Positions 19,759-29,701 are shown, counted from the stretch's first letter. The stretch is DNA of 64,000 nt from Bacteroides pyogenes (GCF_014196225.1 NZ_JACIDI010000003.1:1-64000), one strand, 5' to 3'. Notes: generated by a model not told the origin, from the letters alone. Program-made: numbers and translations.

Positions 19759-21168
19759 ATGGGAGGTTTTTTCGGAACAGTCTCGAAAAAAAACTGCGTG
19801 ACTGATTTATTTTACGGCACAGATTATAATTCGCATCTGGGAACCAAGCGGGGAGGACTTGCAACGTATAGTGAGGAACAGGGATTTATCCGCTCCATTC
19901 ATAATCTGGAAAGTTCGTATTTTCGTTCTAAGTTTGAAGGAGAACTCTCCGAATTTAAAGGGAATGCCGGCATCGGTATCATTAGTGACACAGACGCGCA
20001 ACCTATCGTTATCAACTCTCATCTGGGACGATTCGCCATTGTTACTGTGGCCAAAATAGCCAATCTTGCGGAACTGGAAGAGGAGTTGCTGAAGAAGAAC
20101 ATGCACTTTGCGGAGCTGAGTATGGGAAATACCAATCCTACGGAACTGGTAGCTTTGCTCATCATTCAGGGGAAAACTTTCGTAGAAGGCATCGAGAATG
20201 TTTTCAAGCACATCAAAGGCTCGTGCTCCATGCTTCTACTGACCGAAGACGGCAGCGTGATCGCAGCCCGCGACCGCTTGGGGCGCACGCCCGTCGTAGT
20301 CGGAAAGAAAGAAGGGGCGTATGCCGCTTCCAGCGAGTCGACCTGTTTCCCGAATCTCGACTATGAAATAGAGAAGTTTCTGGGACCGGGAGAGATTGTC
20401 CGTCTTTATTCCGATCGCGTGGAGCAACTCCGAAAGCCCGGAGAGGAAATGCAGATTTGTTCTTTCCTTTGGGTGTATTACGGCTTTCCTACTTCATGCT
20501 ATGAAGGAATTAATGTGGAAGAGGTACGTTTCAACAGCGGCGTAAAGATGGGGAAAAAAGACGAATCGGAGGTGGATTGCGCTTGCGGCATTCCCGATTC
20601 CGGAGTCGGTATGGCGCTGGGATATGCCGAAGGAAAAGGTATCCCGTATCATCGGGCCATCTCGAAATATACACCTACGTGGCCCCGCAGCTTTACGCCG
20701 GGGACTCAGGAACTCCGATCGCTTGTGGCCAAAATGAAACTCATACCGAATCGCTCGATGTTGCAGGGCAAACGTTTGCTGTTTTGCGACGACTCCATCG
20801 TTCGGGGAACACAGTTGCACGATAACGTTAAGGTGTTGTACGATTGCGGAGCGAAAGAAATTCACATGCGCATTGCCTGCCCGCCTTTGATATATGCTTG
20901 CCCGTTCTTGGGATTTACGGCTTCGAAGAATGCGCTGGAACTGATTACGCGCCGGATAATCAAAGAGCTGGAAGGAGACGAGAACAAAAATCTTGAGAAA
21001 TATGTAACGACCGATTCACCTGAATATAAAAGAATGGTGGATATTATCGCAGAGCGGTTCGGACTTACTACATTAAAGTTCAATACATTGGAAACTTTGA
21101 TAGAAGCAATAGGCCTTCCTAAATGCAAAGTATGCACACACTGTTTCGACGGCAGCAGCTACTTTTAG
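19759..21168 (+). CDS. Amidophosphoribosyltransferase-like protein lacking the glutaminase nucleophile
   Basis: 469 residues in two parts: an N-terminal glutamine-amidotransferase (Ntn) fold (about 1-215) and a C-terminal phosphoribosyltransferase domain. The PRPP-binding signature LLFCDDSIVRGTQ is complete (about residues 334-346), and IPDSGVGMALGYAEGKGIPY matches the PurF active-site region (given in parts). In canonical PurF the mature N-terminus is a catalytic cysteine (MCGI). Here the protein starts MGGFFG, the RYxT motif is replaced by ISDTD and the HNGNL motif by AKIANL. The glutaminase site therefore looks dead. It may use ammonia directly, pair with another glutaminase, or be a divergent paralogue. 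It has its own promoter and terminator and no pur genes around it. Confidence 0.88.
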   Translation: MGGFFGTVSKKNCVTDLFYGTDYNSHLGTKRGGLATYSEEQGFIRSIHNLESSYFRSKFEGELSEFKGNAGIGIISDTDAQPIVINSHLGRFAIVTVAKIANLAELEEELLKKNMHFAELSMGNTNPTELVALLIIQGKTFVEGIENVFKHIKGSCSMLLLTEDGSVIAARDRLGRTPVVVGKKEGAYAASSESTCFPNLDYEIEKFLGPGEIVRLYSDRVEQLRKPGEEMQICSFLWVYYGFPTSCYEGINVEEVRFNSGVKMGKKDESEVDCACGIPDSGVGMALGYAEGKGIPYHRAISKYTPTWPRSFTPGTQELRSLVAKMKLIPNRSMLQGKRLLFCDDSIVRGTQLHDNVKVLYDCGAKEIHMRIACPPLIYACPFLGFTASKNALELITRRIIKELEGDENKNLEKYVTTDSPEYKRMVDIIAERFGLTTLKFNTLETLIEAIGLPKCKVCTHCFDGSSYF

Positions 21169-21190
21169 CAAGAGCCCTCATTATAAAAAA

Positions 21191-21226
21191 AGAGCCGTGA
21201 ATTGCTTGTCAGTTCACGGCTCTTTT
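21191..21226 (+). terminator. Terminator after the PurF-like gene
   Basis: A perfect 11-bp stem (AGAGCCGTGAA with TTCACGGCTCT) and TTTT tail lie 23 bases after the stop codon. Confidence 0.85.
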
Positions 21227-21284
21227 ATTAACTTTACGCCATTGTAAAATATTGTAAGCGATTAATTGTTAATTAGTAAATCAT

Positions 21285-22508
21285 ATGAAATTAGTAGATA
21301 GATTTTTAAAGTATGTAAGCTTCGATACGCAGTCTGACGAGTCGACTGGCGTTACTCCCAGTACGCCCAAGCAAATGGTGTTTGCCGAATATCTGAAAGC
21401 CGAACTGGAGTCTTTGGGCCTGGAAGAAATAACGCTGGATGAACACGGCTATCTGTTTGCCACTCTGCCCTCCAACATTGAGAAAGAAGTTCCTGTCATC
21501 GGATTTATTTCTCACATGGATACCAGCCCTGACATGACGGGCAAGGATGTTTCTCCGCGCATTGTCGAAAACTATGACGGCACCGATATTCTTCTTTCCG
21601 CAGAAGGGAATATCGTTCTTTCTCCTGCGCAGTTCCCCGAATTGCTTGCCCATAAGGGAGAGGATTTGATTGTGACCGATGGCAAAACGCTGCTCGGAGC
21701 CGACGATAAAGCGGGAATTGCCGAAATCATATCGGCTATGGAGTTTCTGAAGGAACATCCGGAGATTAAACACGGGAAAATACGTGTCGGTTTTAATCCC
21801 GATGAAGAAATCGGTTTGGGTGCGCATAAGTTCGATGTGGAAAAGTTCGGTTGCGAATGGGCGTATACGATGGATGGCGGTGAAGTAGGGGAGTTGGAGT
21901 TCGAAAACTTCAATGCCGCCTCTGCTAAAATAGTCTTTCAAGGACGTAACGTACATCCCGGTTATGCAAAAAACAAGATGATCAACTCCATCCGGATCGC
22001 CCAGCGTTTCATTGAGATGGTGCCTGCGCAGGAAGCTCCCGAACATACTTCCGGTTATGAAGGATTTTATCATCTCATCGGTGTTCAGGGCGAAGTGGAA
22101 CAAAGTACGGTAAGTTATATTATCCGCGACCACGACCGTGATAAGTTCGAACATCGCAAGAAAGAAATGGAGCGATTCGTTGCCCGGATCAATGCCGAGT
22201 ACGGAGAAGCAACGGCTACTCTGGAGATGCGCGACCAGTATTATAATATGCGCGAGAAGATTGAGCCGGTGATGCACATCATCGATGTCGCTTTCGCGGC
22301 GATGGAGGCGGTTGGTGTGAGGCCGAACGTGAAACCGATCCGGGGAGGTACGGACGGCGCCCAACTTTCTTTCAAAGGTTTGCCTTGTCCGAATATTTTT
22401 GCCGGGGGGCTGAACTTTCACGGGCGCTACGAATTCATTCCCGTGCAAAGCATGGAAAAAGCAATGGCAGTGATCGTGAAAATAGCCGAACTGGTAGCTG
22501 CCCGCTGA
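21285..22508 (+). CDS. pepT: Peptidase T (tripeptide aminopeptidase)
   Basis: 407 residues, the standard length of this M20B zinc peptidase. Metal-binding and catalytic motifs are present: SHMDTSPD (about 78-85), [11 protein letters not shown] (about 140), the general base in DEEIGLGAH (about 174), MDGG (about 197) and [10 protein letters not shown] near 365. Family knowledge: it removes N-terminal residues from tripeptides in the cytosol, the last step of peptide use. It is 126 bases upstream of gcvT on the same strand. Confidence 0.97.
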   Translation: MKLVDRFLKYVSFDTQSDESTGVTPSTPKQMVFAEYLKAELESLGLEEITLDEHGYLFATLPSNIEKEVPVIGFISHMDTSPDMTGKDVSPRIVENYDGTDILLSAEGNIVLSPAQFPELLAHKGEDLIVTDGKTLLGADDKAGIAEIISAMEFLKEHPEIKHGKIRVGFNPDEEIGLGAHKFDVEKFGCEWAYTMDGGEVGELEFENFNAASAKIVFQGRNVHPGYAKNKMINSIRIAQRFIEMVPAQEAPEHTSGYEGFYHLIGVQGEVEQSTVSYIIRDHDRDKFEHRKKEMERFVARINAEYGEATATLEMRDQYYNMREKIEPVMHIIDVAFAAMEAVGVRPNVKPIRGGTDGAQLSFKGLPCPNIFAGGLNFHGRYEFIPVQSMEKAMAVIVKIAELVAAR

Positions 22509-22634
22509 TAGCGAACAATGTAGGACGGGATGCTTTCCGGCGTTTCGGGGCAGCGTTCCGTTTGTTTGCCGGTAATAAAGATACCTGGCAACAATGAGAT
22601 AAACTTAAAAATCAAAAATTAAAAAACTTAAATC

Positions 22635-23720
22635 ATGAAAATCACTCCGTTTACAGAGAAGCATATTGCGCTCGGCGCAAAAATGCACGAATTTGCAGGC
22701 TACAACATGCCTATCGAATATTCCGGTATCATCGACGAACATTTGACGGTTTGTCAGGACGTAGGCGTGTTTGATGTGTCGCATATGGGAGAGTTTTGGG
22801 TGAAAGGACCGAATGCGCTGGCTTTCCTGCAGAAGATTACATCGAACGATGTTTCCGCCCTTGCGTCCGGCAAGGTGCAATATACATGTTTCCCCAATGA
22901 TAAAGGCGGAATCGTAGACGACTTGCTGGTGTACCAGTACGAGCCGGAGAAGTATATGTTGGTGGTGAATGCCGCCAATATCCGGAAAGACTGGGATTGG
23001 TGCGTTGCTCATAATACGGAGGGCGCGGAGCTGGAAAACGCTTCGGATCGCATGGCGCAACTTGCTGTGCAGGGTCCTAAGGCAATTCTGGCTTTGCAAA
23101 AACTGACGGACGTTGACTTGGCATCCATACCTTATTACACGTTCAAGGTAGTCGAATTTGCCGGAGAGAAGAATGTGATCGTTTCCAATACCGGATATAC
23201 GGGCGCGGGAGGTTTTGAACTATACTTCTATCCCGATGCTGCCGATAAAATATGGAATGCTGTTTTTGAAGCCGGCGAAGAGTATGGCATAAAACCCGTA
23301 GGCTTGGGTTGCCGCGACACATTGCGCCTCGAAATGGGATTCTGTCTGTACGGCAACGATCTGGATGACACCACTTCGCCGATAGAAGCCGGATTGGGTT
23401 GGATCACAAAGTTTGTGGAAGGCAAGAATTTTATCAATCGCCCGATGCTGGAGAAACAGAAAGCAGAAGGAGTTGCGCGCAAGCTTGTCGGGTTCGAAAT
23501 GATCGATCGCGGAATCCCTCGTAAAGATTACGATTTGGTAAATGCCGAAGGGGATAAAATCGGAGTCGTAACCTCCGGAACCATGTCTCCGACCCGGAAA
23601 ATAGGAATCGGACTGGGCTATGTGAAGCCCGAATACAGTAAGGCGGGAACAGAACTCTGCATTGACCTGCGTGGCCGGAAATTAAAAGTAGTAGTAGTGA
23701 AGCCTCCTTTCAGAAAATAA
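22635..23720 (+). CDS. gcvT: Glycine cleavage system aminomethyltransferase (T protein)
   Basis: 361 residues with a complete GcvT fold: [12 protein letters not shown] and [15 protein letters not shown] near the start, the folate-binding region with [16 protein letters not shown] near 195, and [18 protein letters not shown] (split by position, near 230). The C-terminal domain includes [16 protein letters not shown]. Family knowledge: it transfers the aminomethyl carbon to tetrahydrofolate. gcvH and gcvP are not in the window, and no glycine riboswitch is visible in the 126 bases upstream. The antiporter gene follows 6 bases later. Confidence 0.97.
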   Translation: MKITPFTEKHIALGAKMHEFAGYNMPIEYSGIIDEHLTVCQDVGVFDVSHMGEFWVKGPNALAFLQKITSNDVSALASGKVQYTCFPNDKGGIVDDLLVYQYEPEKYMLVVNAANIRKDWDWCVAHNTEGAELENASDRMAQLAVQGPKAILALQKLTDVDLASIPYYTFKVVEFAGEKNVIVSNTGYTGAGGFELYFYPDAADKIWNAVFEAGEEYGIKPVGLGCRDTLRLEMGFCLYGNDLDDTTSPIEAGLGWITKFVEGKNFINRPMLEKQKAEGVARKLVGFEMIDRGIPRKDYDLVNAEGDKIGVVTSGTMSPTRKIGIGLGYVKPEYSKAGTELCIDLRGRKLKVVVVKPPFRK

Positions 23721-23726
23721 AACTAT

Positions 23727-25979
23727 ATGTCTCATTTGCCTGCACTCATAGCCGATCTTGCGCTGATCTTAATATGCGCAGGGGTCATGACATTGCTGTT
23801 TAAAAAGTTGAAACAACCCTTGGTGTTGGGGTACGTGGTCGCTGGTTTTCTGGCAAGTCCTCATATGCCTTTTACGCCTTCAGTAATGGATACTGCGAAT
23901 ATCAAGATATGGGCGGATATCGGTGTTATATTTTTGCTGTTCGCTCTCGGTCTGGAGTTTAGTTTTAAAAAGATTGTCAAAGTAGGCGGCTCTGCTATCA
24001 TAGCCGCCTGTACGATTATCTTCTGCATGATTTTTCTGGGTATCGGTGTGGGAATGGGCTTTGGTTGGCATCGCATGGATTGTCTTTTTCTGGGCGGCAT
24101 GATTGCGATGTCTTCCACTACTATTATATACAAGGCCTTTGATGATTTGGGATTGAGAAAAAAGCAGTTTACGGGGCTTGTTCTGGGGATTCTGATTTTG
24201 GAAGATATTCTGGCTATCGTTTTGATGGTGATGCTTTCTACAATGGCGGCCAGCCAACATTTTGAAGGTACTGAAATGCTGGAAAGTGTTGCAAAACTGG
24301 TATTTTTCCTTATATTATGGTTTGTTGTTGGCATTTATCTTATTCCTTTACTCTTAAGGCGTGCCAGAAAGCTGATGAGTGAGGAGACTCTGCTGATTAC
24401 ATCGTTGGCGCTTTGCTTCGGTATGGTGGTGTTGGCTGCACATACCGGATTCTCTGCAGCCTTCGGGGCGTTCATCATGGGGTCTATTTTGGCCGAAACG
24501 ATTGAAGCGGAGTCTATCGAACGGTTGGTAAAGCCCGTGAAAGATCTTTTCGGCGCTATTTTCTTTGTTTCTGTTGGAATGATGGTAGATCCGGAAATGA
24601 TCATAAAATATGCGTTACCTATTTTTGTGATAACTGTTGCAGTGATTCTGGGACAAGCCATCTTCGGAACGTTGGGAGTAATTTTATCAGGGAAGCCTCT
24701 GAAGACAGCTATGCAGTGCGGCTTCAGTTTAACCCAGATCGGGGAGTTTGCTTTTATTATTGCTTCTCTTGGGGTTTCTTTACAAGTAACGAGTGACTTT
24801 CTGTATCCTGTGGTAGTTGCAGTTTCTGTCATTACCACATTTCTTACTCCATACATGATTCGTATAGCCGATCCGGTCTCTACTTTCATTGATACCCATT
24901 TGCCGGTATCTTGGCAAAGAATGTTGAAGCGTTACTCTCCAGGGGCGCAAACCGTACTCAATCATGAAAGTCTGTGGAAAAGCTTGCTCTTGGCGATGAC
25001 ACGTATTACGGTGGTTTATTCCATTGTCAGCATTTCCATTATTACCCTTTCTTTCCGTTTTGTTATTCCATTGTTTAAGAATAGCTTACCTCACTTTTGG
25101 GCTTCGCTCTTGGGAGCATTTTTTATTATTCTTTGTATTTCGCCTTTCCTGCGTGCCATTATGGTAAAGAAAAACCGTTCGGTCGAGTTTACGACTTTGT
25201 GGCATGACAATCGGGCCAATCGGGCGCCTCTTATCGCTACCATTGTTATTAGGGTGGTGATAGCAGCTTTGTTTGTCGCTTTTGTCATAGCAGGTCTGTT
25301 TAAGGCATCTGTCGGGTTGATGATCGGTGTTACCGTACTGGCGGTTTTGCTTATGATATGGTCGAGGCAGTTGAAAAAGCAGTCTATATTGATTGAACGG
25401 CGATTTTTCCAGAATCTGCGTTCCAGAGAGATACGCGCCGAATATTTAGGAGAAAAGAAGCCGGCTTACGCAGGACACTTACTGTCGCACGATCTGCATC
25501 TGGCAGATATGGAAATACCGGGTGAATCGCCTTGGGCGGGGAAAATGCTGACAGACTTGAATTTGGGTAAGAAATACGGTATTCATATTGTTTCAATACT
25601 TCGTGGAAAAAGGAGAATAAATATTCCGGGAGGCTCGGTTCGCCTTTTCCCTTTCGATAAAATCCAAGTGATAGGTACCGACGAATTGCTAAATGTATTT
25701 AGCGAAGCGATGTCTCGCGGGGCGGCCATCGATACTGATGTGTATGAAAAAAGTGAAATGGTGTTGAAGCAGCTTTTAATTGACGAAAACTCCATTTTCT
25801 TGGGTAAAACTGTTCGGAATTCGGGGATACGCGATAAGTTCCGTTGTTTGGTTGCCGGCGTGGAAAGTGAGGACGGAGTACTTATGAGCCCCGACGTAAA
25901 CGCTCCCTTCGAGCGAGGCGATGTGGTTTGGGTAGTGGGTGAAAAAGAAGATATATATAGGTTATTCTTGCACAAATAA
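23727..25979 (+). CDS. CPA2-family cation:proton antiporter with two RCK-C domains
   Basis: 750 residues. Residues 1-390 form the sodium/proton exchanger fold with about twelve helices. A second group of four hydrophobic segments lies at about 415-560. The cytosolic C-terminus has two TrkA-C/RCK-C-like modules (about 590-660 and 675-750, ending RGDVVWVVGEKEDIYRLF). No Rossmann-type RCK-N nucleotide-binding domain (GxGxxG) is present, unlike KefB/KefC. Family knowledge: such carriers exchange potassium or sodium for protons. The ion is not readable here. It is spaced 6 bases from gcvT, so the two are cotranscribed, but a functional link is not obvious. Confidence 0.9.
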   Translation: MSHLPALIADLALILICAGVMTLLFKKLKQPLVLGYVVAGFLASPHMPFTPSVMDTANIKIWADIGVIFLLFALGLEFSFKKIVKVGGSAIIAACTIIFCMIFLGIGVGMGFGWHRMDCLFLGGMIAMSSTTIIYKAFDDLGLRKKQFTGLVLGILILEDILAIVLMVMLSTMAASQHFEGTEMLESVAKLVFFLILWFVVGIYLIPLLLRRARKLMSEETLLITSLALCFGMVVLAAHTGFSAAFGAFIMGSILAETIEAESIERLVKPVKDLFGAIFFVSVGMMVDPEMIIKYALPIFVITVAVILGQAIFGTLGVILSGKPLKTAMQCGFSLTQIGEFAFIIASLGVSLQVTSDFLYPVVVAVSVITTFLTPYMIRIADPVSTFIDTHLPVSWQRMLKRYSPGAQTVLNHESLWKSLLLAMTRITVVYSIVSISIITLSFRFVIPLFKNSLPHFWASLLGAFFIILCISPFLRAIMVKKNRSVEFTTLWHDNRANRAPLIATIVIRVVIAALFVAFVIAGLFKASVGLMIGVTVLAVLLMIWSRQLKKQSILIERRFFQNLRSREIRAEYLGEKKPAYAGHLLSHDLHLADMEIPGESPWAGKMLTDLNLGKKYGIHIVSILRGKRRINIPGGSVRLFPFDKIQVIGTDELLNVFSEAMSRGAAIDTDVYEKSEMVLKQLLIDENSIFLGKTVRNSGIRDKFRCLVAGVESEDGVLMSPDVNAPFERGDVVWVVGEKEDIYRLFLHK

Positions 25980-26274
25980 GGGAGAATCCGTTAGAATTTA
26001 TACAGAATAAAAAATAAGACTGTTGATTTTCCGCATATTGATTTCTTACTCGATGTCGACAGAATATCGATCTGTCTTGAACGTTTTGCAGCGCAATCCG
26101 GAGAGGTTCAAGAACAGCCTGTAAACTTCCGGAGGGGATGTTTCTCCGATATATCTTTCTGATATCTTTTTGGAATGTTTGATGATGGACGAACTATGGC
26201 TGGAAAATGCGGATTATCGTATTCTCTTGGAGAAATGGGATGTACTACCCCGGTTACCGGAGCCGATTGTTCGG

Positions 26275-26691
26275 TTATTCATCGAAATCAAAGTCGAAAT
26301 CGAATTCGTCCATAAATTCCGGTGTCGTGAACTCGTCCAGGCTGCGGCGGTCTTTCTTAGTCGGTCGTCCGGTTCCTCGTGCGCGATCAACGAATCCGCT
26401 GATCTTACTCATTTCCAACAATTCGTATTGATCGGGTGTGGTGACGTTTTCCATCATTTCGGGCACAAGTTTGGCGCCAACCCTTTTTTCAATGGGCTGT
26501 AATACTTTAAACGAATAGGTTACAGGCGGTTTCCTGACTTGGATAATATCGCCGGGTTTAATCATCCGCGAAGGTTTGATTTGCGATCCGTTCATTGAAA
26601 CACGTCCTTTTTTACATGCTTCGGCGGCAATGGTGCGCGTTTTGAAAATGCGTACCGCCCACATCCATTTGTCAATTCTTGCTTCTGCCAT
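26275..26691 (-). CDS. hslR: S4-domain RNA-binding protein, Hsp15-like
   Basis: 138 residues with the S4 domain at the N-terminus (RIDKWMWAVRIFKTRTIAAEA, given in part; CKKGRVSMNG; PGDIIQVRK) and a charged tail ending in a run of Asp/Phe (DEFDFDFDFDE). Family knowledge: Hsp15 binds free 50S subunits that still carry nascent-chain tRNA. The acidic tail is a Bacteroidetes feature. The gene lies next to pth, which fits a role in rescuing stalled peptidyl-tRNA. Confidence 0.92.
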   Translation of the reverse strand: MAEARIDKWMWAVRIFKTRTIAAEACKKGRVSMNGSQIKPSRMIKPGDIIQVRKPPVTYSFKVLQPIEKRVGAKLVPEMMENVTTPDQYELLEMSKISGFVDRARGTGRPTKKDRRSLDEFTTPEFMDEFDFDFDFDE

Positions 26692-26813
26692 CTCTTGGTT
26701 AAAATGATTAAAGACTCTTACAGTAGGTTGTCTGATAGAGCGTCTCCGTTATTTTTTGCGGGCTCTTGTCCTCCTGCTCGAATGTCCCCGAAACCCCTTA
26801 TCGAGGTCTGTCA

Positions 26814-27383
26814 TTATTTCTTGTTAAATTGGTTCATCGTGATGTTTATGCCGGCCAGACAAAAGCTCTTGATGATTTCTCCGGCTTCTGCCAGCCTTTC
26901 ATCCATTATCTTCCGGTCCTCATCGCTGAAATGTCCCAGTACATAATCCACTTGTCCGCCCTTGAGAAAACCATTCCCGATACCGAAGCGCAACCGGGCA
27001 TAATTTTGAGTACCTAAGGTCGCTGCAATATGTTTCAGGCCGTTGTGCCCGGCATCGCTTCCTTTTCCTTTAAGCCGGAGAGAGCCGAAGGGCAACGCTA
27101 TGTCGTCTACCACGACCAGCACGTTCTCCAAAGGAATATTTTCTTTCTGCATCCAGTAACGAAGTGCCAAGCCACTCAGGTTCATAAAGGTAGAGGGTTT
27201 AAGAAGGATGAGCAGTCGGCCTTTGATTGAAAAGGAAGTTGTGAATCCGTATCGTTTGTCAACGAAAGGAGCAGCATTGTTGGCTTTCGCTAATGCGTCC
27301 ACCGTCATAAAACCTATGTTGTGGCGAGTCTCATGATACTCGGGGCCAATATTTCCCAGTCCTACAATCAGATATTTGATCAT
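26814..27383 (-). CDS. pth: Peptidyl-tRNA hydrolase
   Basis: 189 residues from ATG 27383 ([16 protein letters not shown]). The frame extends 15 codons further but those are not family sequence. Catalytic and binding residues are visible: Asn in GLGNIG, the histidine in [18 protein letters not shown] near 67, and [17 protein letters not shown] near 95 with GHNGLKHI. Family knowledge: it releases tRNA from prematurely ended peptidyl-tRNA. The order rplY-pth-hslR on one strand is a translation-related cluster. Confidence 0.97.
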   Translation of the reverse strand: MIKYLIVGLGNIGPEYHETRHNIGFMTVDALAKANNAAPFVDKRYGFTTSFSIKGRLLILLKPSTFMNLSGLALRYWMQKENIPLENVLVVVDDIALPFGSLRLKGKGSDAGHNGLKHIAATLGTQNYARLRFGIGNGFLKGGQVDYVLGHFSDEDRKIMDERLAEAGEIIKSFCLAGINITMNQFNKK

Positions 27384-27510
27384 TAGTCTTTTGCTGTTTA
27401 TTCGGGATAAAGAAAAAACGCAAATCAATGCAGACTAATGCAGAATAAACATCTGCTTTAATCTGCATCGATTTGCGTCTTACTATGATTTTTACAAGAA
27501 TTCTCTCAGA

Positions 27511-28101
27511 TTACTTGCTTGCAGCGGCTGCGGCTCCTCTTGCTGCACGAGTCAGCTTAACGGCACATACTACCGCGTCTTTTGCGCTCATCAGTTCCAA
27601 GCCTTCGAAGCTCAGTTCGCCCACTTTGATGGTTTTACCCAGTCCCAGGTGAGAAACGTTGATTGTCAACTTCTCAGGAATTGCTTTGTATGGAGCCTTC
27701 ACTTTGATTTTGCGCATTTGCAAAGCCAATTTACCACCGGCTTTCACACCTTCTGCCAAACCTTCCAATTGTACGGGCACTTCAATGACGATAGGCTTAA
27801 CTTCGTCGATTTGATAGAAGTCTACGTGCAGAATGTTGTCTTTTACAGGATGGAATTGAATGTCTTTCAGAATGGCGTTTACCTTTTCGCCGTCGATATC
27901 CAAGTTTACGACATAGATGTGCGGAGTGTAAACCAGATTGCGAAGCCCTTCGTTGGCTACTGTGAAATGAACGGTTTCTCCCTTCCCGTAAAGTACGCAA
28001 GGTACACCGCCGTTTTTACGAATTTCCTTCAAAGCTCTTGCTTGTTCCGAAGAGCGTTCTGCAATAGCTCTTGCAGTTCCTTTTACTTCAATAGATTTCA
28101 T
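27511..28101 (-). CDS. rplY: 50S ribosomal protein L25 (general stress protein CTC type)
   Basis: 196 residues: an L25 domain (1-90, with VPCVLYGKGE) that binds 5S rRNA and a C-terminal CTC beta domain (about 95-180). An Ala-rich tail (RAARGAAAAASK) ends the protein. The two-domain form is usual in Bacteroidetes. The gene is the head of rplY-pth-hslR. Its leader contains two palindromic repeats (28152-28181) that could be regulatory. Confidence 0.97.
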   Translation of the reverse strand: MKSIEVKGTARAIAERSSEQARALKEIRKNGGVPCVLYGKGETVHFTVANEGLRNLVYTPHIYVVNLDIDGEKVNAILKDIQFHPVKDNILHVDFYQIDEVKPIVIEVPVQLEGLAEGVKAGGKLALQMRKIKVKAPYKAIPEKLTINVSHLGLGKTIKVGELSFEGLELMSAKDAVVCAVKLTRAARGAAAAASK

Positions 28102-28151
28102 TTCTAATTTTTTTGTGTTACTCTAAATTAAGTTAGTTTGCTTAATTCACC

Positions 28152-28181
28152 ATCACACGATGTGGATTATCACACGATGTG
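28152..28181 (-). promoter_or_regulatory. Two palindromic 13-base repeats in the rplY leader
   Basis: ATCACACGATGTG occurs at 28152-28164 and again at 28169-28181, 17 bases apart. Each contains the dyad CACACGATGTG. They lie between the rplY promoter and start codon, in the transcribed leader, where a ribosomal-protein or RNA-binding regulator could act. Confidence 0.5.
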
Positions 28182-28193
28182 CAAAAAGCGGTG

Positions 28194-28224
28194 CAAAAAT
28201 ACGGCTTCTTTTTGAAATATCAAA
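28194..28224 (-). promoter_or_regulatory. Promoter of rplY
   Basis: On the minus strand TTTG (28224-28221), exactly 19 bases, then TATTTTTG (28201-28194). The leader is about 85 bases. Confidence 0.75.
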
Positions 28225-28235
28225 GGATAGGCGTT

Positions 28236-28607
28236 TTAAAAGTCGATATCGATCTTTATTTCATTGTCAAGTTCTCCACTCTGTACCTCTTTTTTCGGAC
28301 TTTCTGCTATCTCTTCTTCTCCTTCTTGTCGAAGATTGATGAATTCGATAACCTCTGCCAAACCGGACATGAACTTCGAGAAATCTTCTTTATATAAGAA
28401 AATCTTGTGTTTTTCGAAGCTTACCTGTGACTCGTCACCTTCTCCCGTCACTATCTTCTTACTCTCAGTAATAGCCAGAAACATTTCATCTTTGCGATTC
28501 TTCTTTACATCAAGATAATAAATACGTTTCCCGGCTTTAATAGACTTGGAAAAAACAATCTCCTTGTCGTTCATGTCAGCATTCATTTTCTTTTTTAAAT
28601 CTTCCAT
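28236..28607 (-). CDS. DUF3276 / PUR-family nucleic-acid-binding protein
   Basis: 123 residues from ATG 28607 (MEDLKKKMNADMNDKEIVFS). Ten further upstream codons are not family-like. The central part (about 20-95, IKAGKRIYYLDVKKNRKDEM given in part, FLAITESKK, KIFLYKEDFSKF) is the PUR-alpha-like fold. The C-terminus is acidic. Family knowledge: bacterial PUR-alpha homologues bind DNA and RNA. The cellular role in Bacteroides is not defined. It is divergent from nusB. Confidence 0.9.
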   Translation of the reverse strand: MEDLKKKMNADMNDKEIVFSKSIKAGKRIYYLDVKKNRKDEMFLAITESKKIVTGEGDESQVSFEKHKIFLYKEDFSKFMSGLAEVIEFINLRQEGEEEIAESPKKEVQSGELDNEIKIDIDF

Positions 28608-28737
28608 AAATTTCGGTCCGTTTATAATCGGCCTCAAAATTGGATATTTTTTTTAAACTGTCAAAAGAAAACGGGTAGAGAATGAAACGCAGCATTAAAA
28701 AAATGTGATTTCATAATGGAAAATCACTAAAAATATC

Positions 28738-28745
28738 TACTTTTG
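28738..28745 (+). promoter_or_regulatory. -7 element of the nusB operon
   Basis: TACTTTTG is a full match to TAnnTTTG, 29 bases before the nusB ATG. The -33 region is poor. Confidence 0.6.
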
Positions 28746-28774
28746 CAGTTCAAAATAACAGTATTAATTGAATT

Positions 28775-29701
28775 ATGATCAACAGAGTTCTTATTCGTCT
28801 TAAAATTATACAGATTGTATATGCCTATTATCAGAATGGTAGCAAAAATTTAGACTCAGCGGAGAAGGAGTTATTCTTCAGCCTTTCGAAGGCATACGAC
28901 CTTTATAATTATTTGCTTATGCTGATGATAGCATTGACGGAGTACGCACAGAAACGCATAGATGCGGCAAAAGCTAAATTAGCACCCACCAAAGAAGAAC
29001 TGCATCCCAATACGAGGTTTGTCGATAACAAATTTGTTGCACAGTTAGAAGTCAATAAACAACTGATCGAGTTTGTCAACAGCCAGAAGAGGACGTGGAC
29101 AAACGATCAGGGGTTTATCAAGGAACTTTATGAGAAAATAGTGGAGACGGATGTGTATAAGGAATATATGGCTTCGGACGACCATTCTTATGAAGTCGAC
29201 CGCGAACTGTGGAGAAAGCTCTATAAAACCTGTATTTTCAATAATGAATCTCTTGACCAGTTGTTGGAAGACCAAAGCTTATACTGGAATGACGATAAAG
29301 AAATTGTGGATACGTTTGTGCTAAAAACAATCAAACGTTTCGACCCTAAAAACGGCGCCGATCAGGAGTTGCTTCCGGAATTTAAGGATGAAGAAGATCA
29401 AGAGTTCGCACGCCGTTTGTTTCGCCGTACTTTGTTGAATTCCGACTATTACCGCCATCTTATCAGCGAGAATACGAAGAACTGGGACTTAGACCGTATC
29501 GCTTTTATGGATATTGTCATTATGCAGACAGCTTTGGCGGAAATATTGAGTTTCCCCAATATCCCCGTCAGCGTTTCGTTGAATGAGTATGTGGAGATTG
29601 CCAAACTTTACAGCACATTGAAGAGCGGCAGTTTTATCAATGGCACTCTGGACGGAATAGTTAATCAATTGAAAAAAGAGGGAAAGTTAATCAAAAACTG
29701 A
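28775..29701 (+). CDS. nusB: Transcription antitermination protein NusB (long form)
   Basis: 308 residues, about twice the E. coli length. The NusB fold sits in the C-terminal half (about 165-300: LFRRTLLNSDYY, WDLDRIAFMDIVIMQTALAEI given in part, VSLNEYVEIAKLYS, SFINGTLDGI). The N-terminal half is a helical extension usual in Bacteroidetes. Family knowledge: NusB with NusE binds boxA RNA and helps rRNA transcription. It begins the run nusB-yajC-ybbR-coaE, with gaps of 39 and 24 bases and a final 11-base overlap. Confidence 0.95.
   Translation: MINRVLIRLKIIQIVYAYYQNGSKNLDSAEKELFFSLSKAYDLYNYLLMLMIALTEYAQKRIDAAKAKLAPTKEELHPNTRFVDNKFVAQLEVNKQLIEFVNSQKRTWTNDQGFIKELYEKIVETDVYKEYMASDDHSYEVDRELWRKLYKTCIFNNESLDQLLEDQSLYWNDDKEIVDTFVLKTIKRFDPKNGADQELLPEFKDEEDQEFARRLFRRTLLNSDYYRHLISENTKNWDLDRIAFMDIVIMQTALAEILSFPNIPVSVSLNEYVEIAKLYSTLKSGSFINGTLDGIVNQLKKEGKLIKN

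Noticed and set aside
22509..22634. Glycine riboswitch before gcvT
   Set aside because: The 126-base gap shows no recognisable tandem aptamer fold or conserved core.
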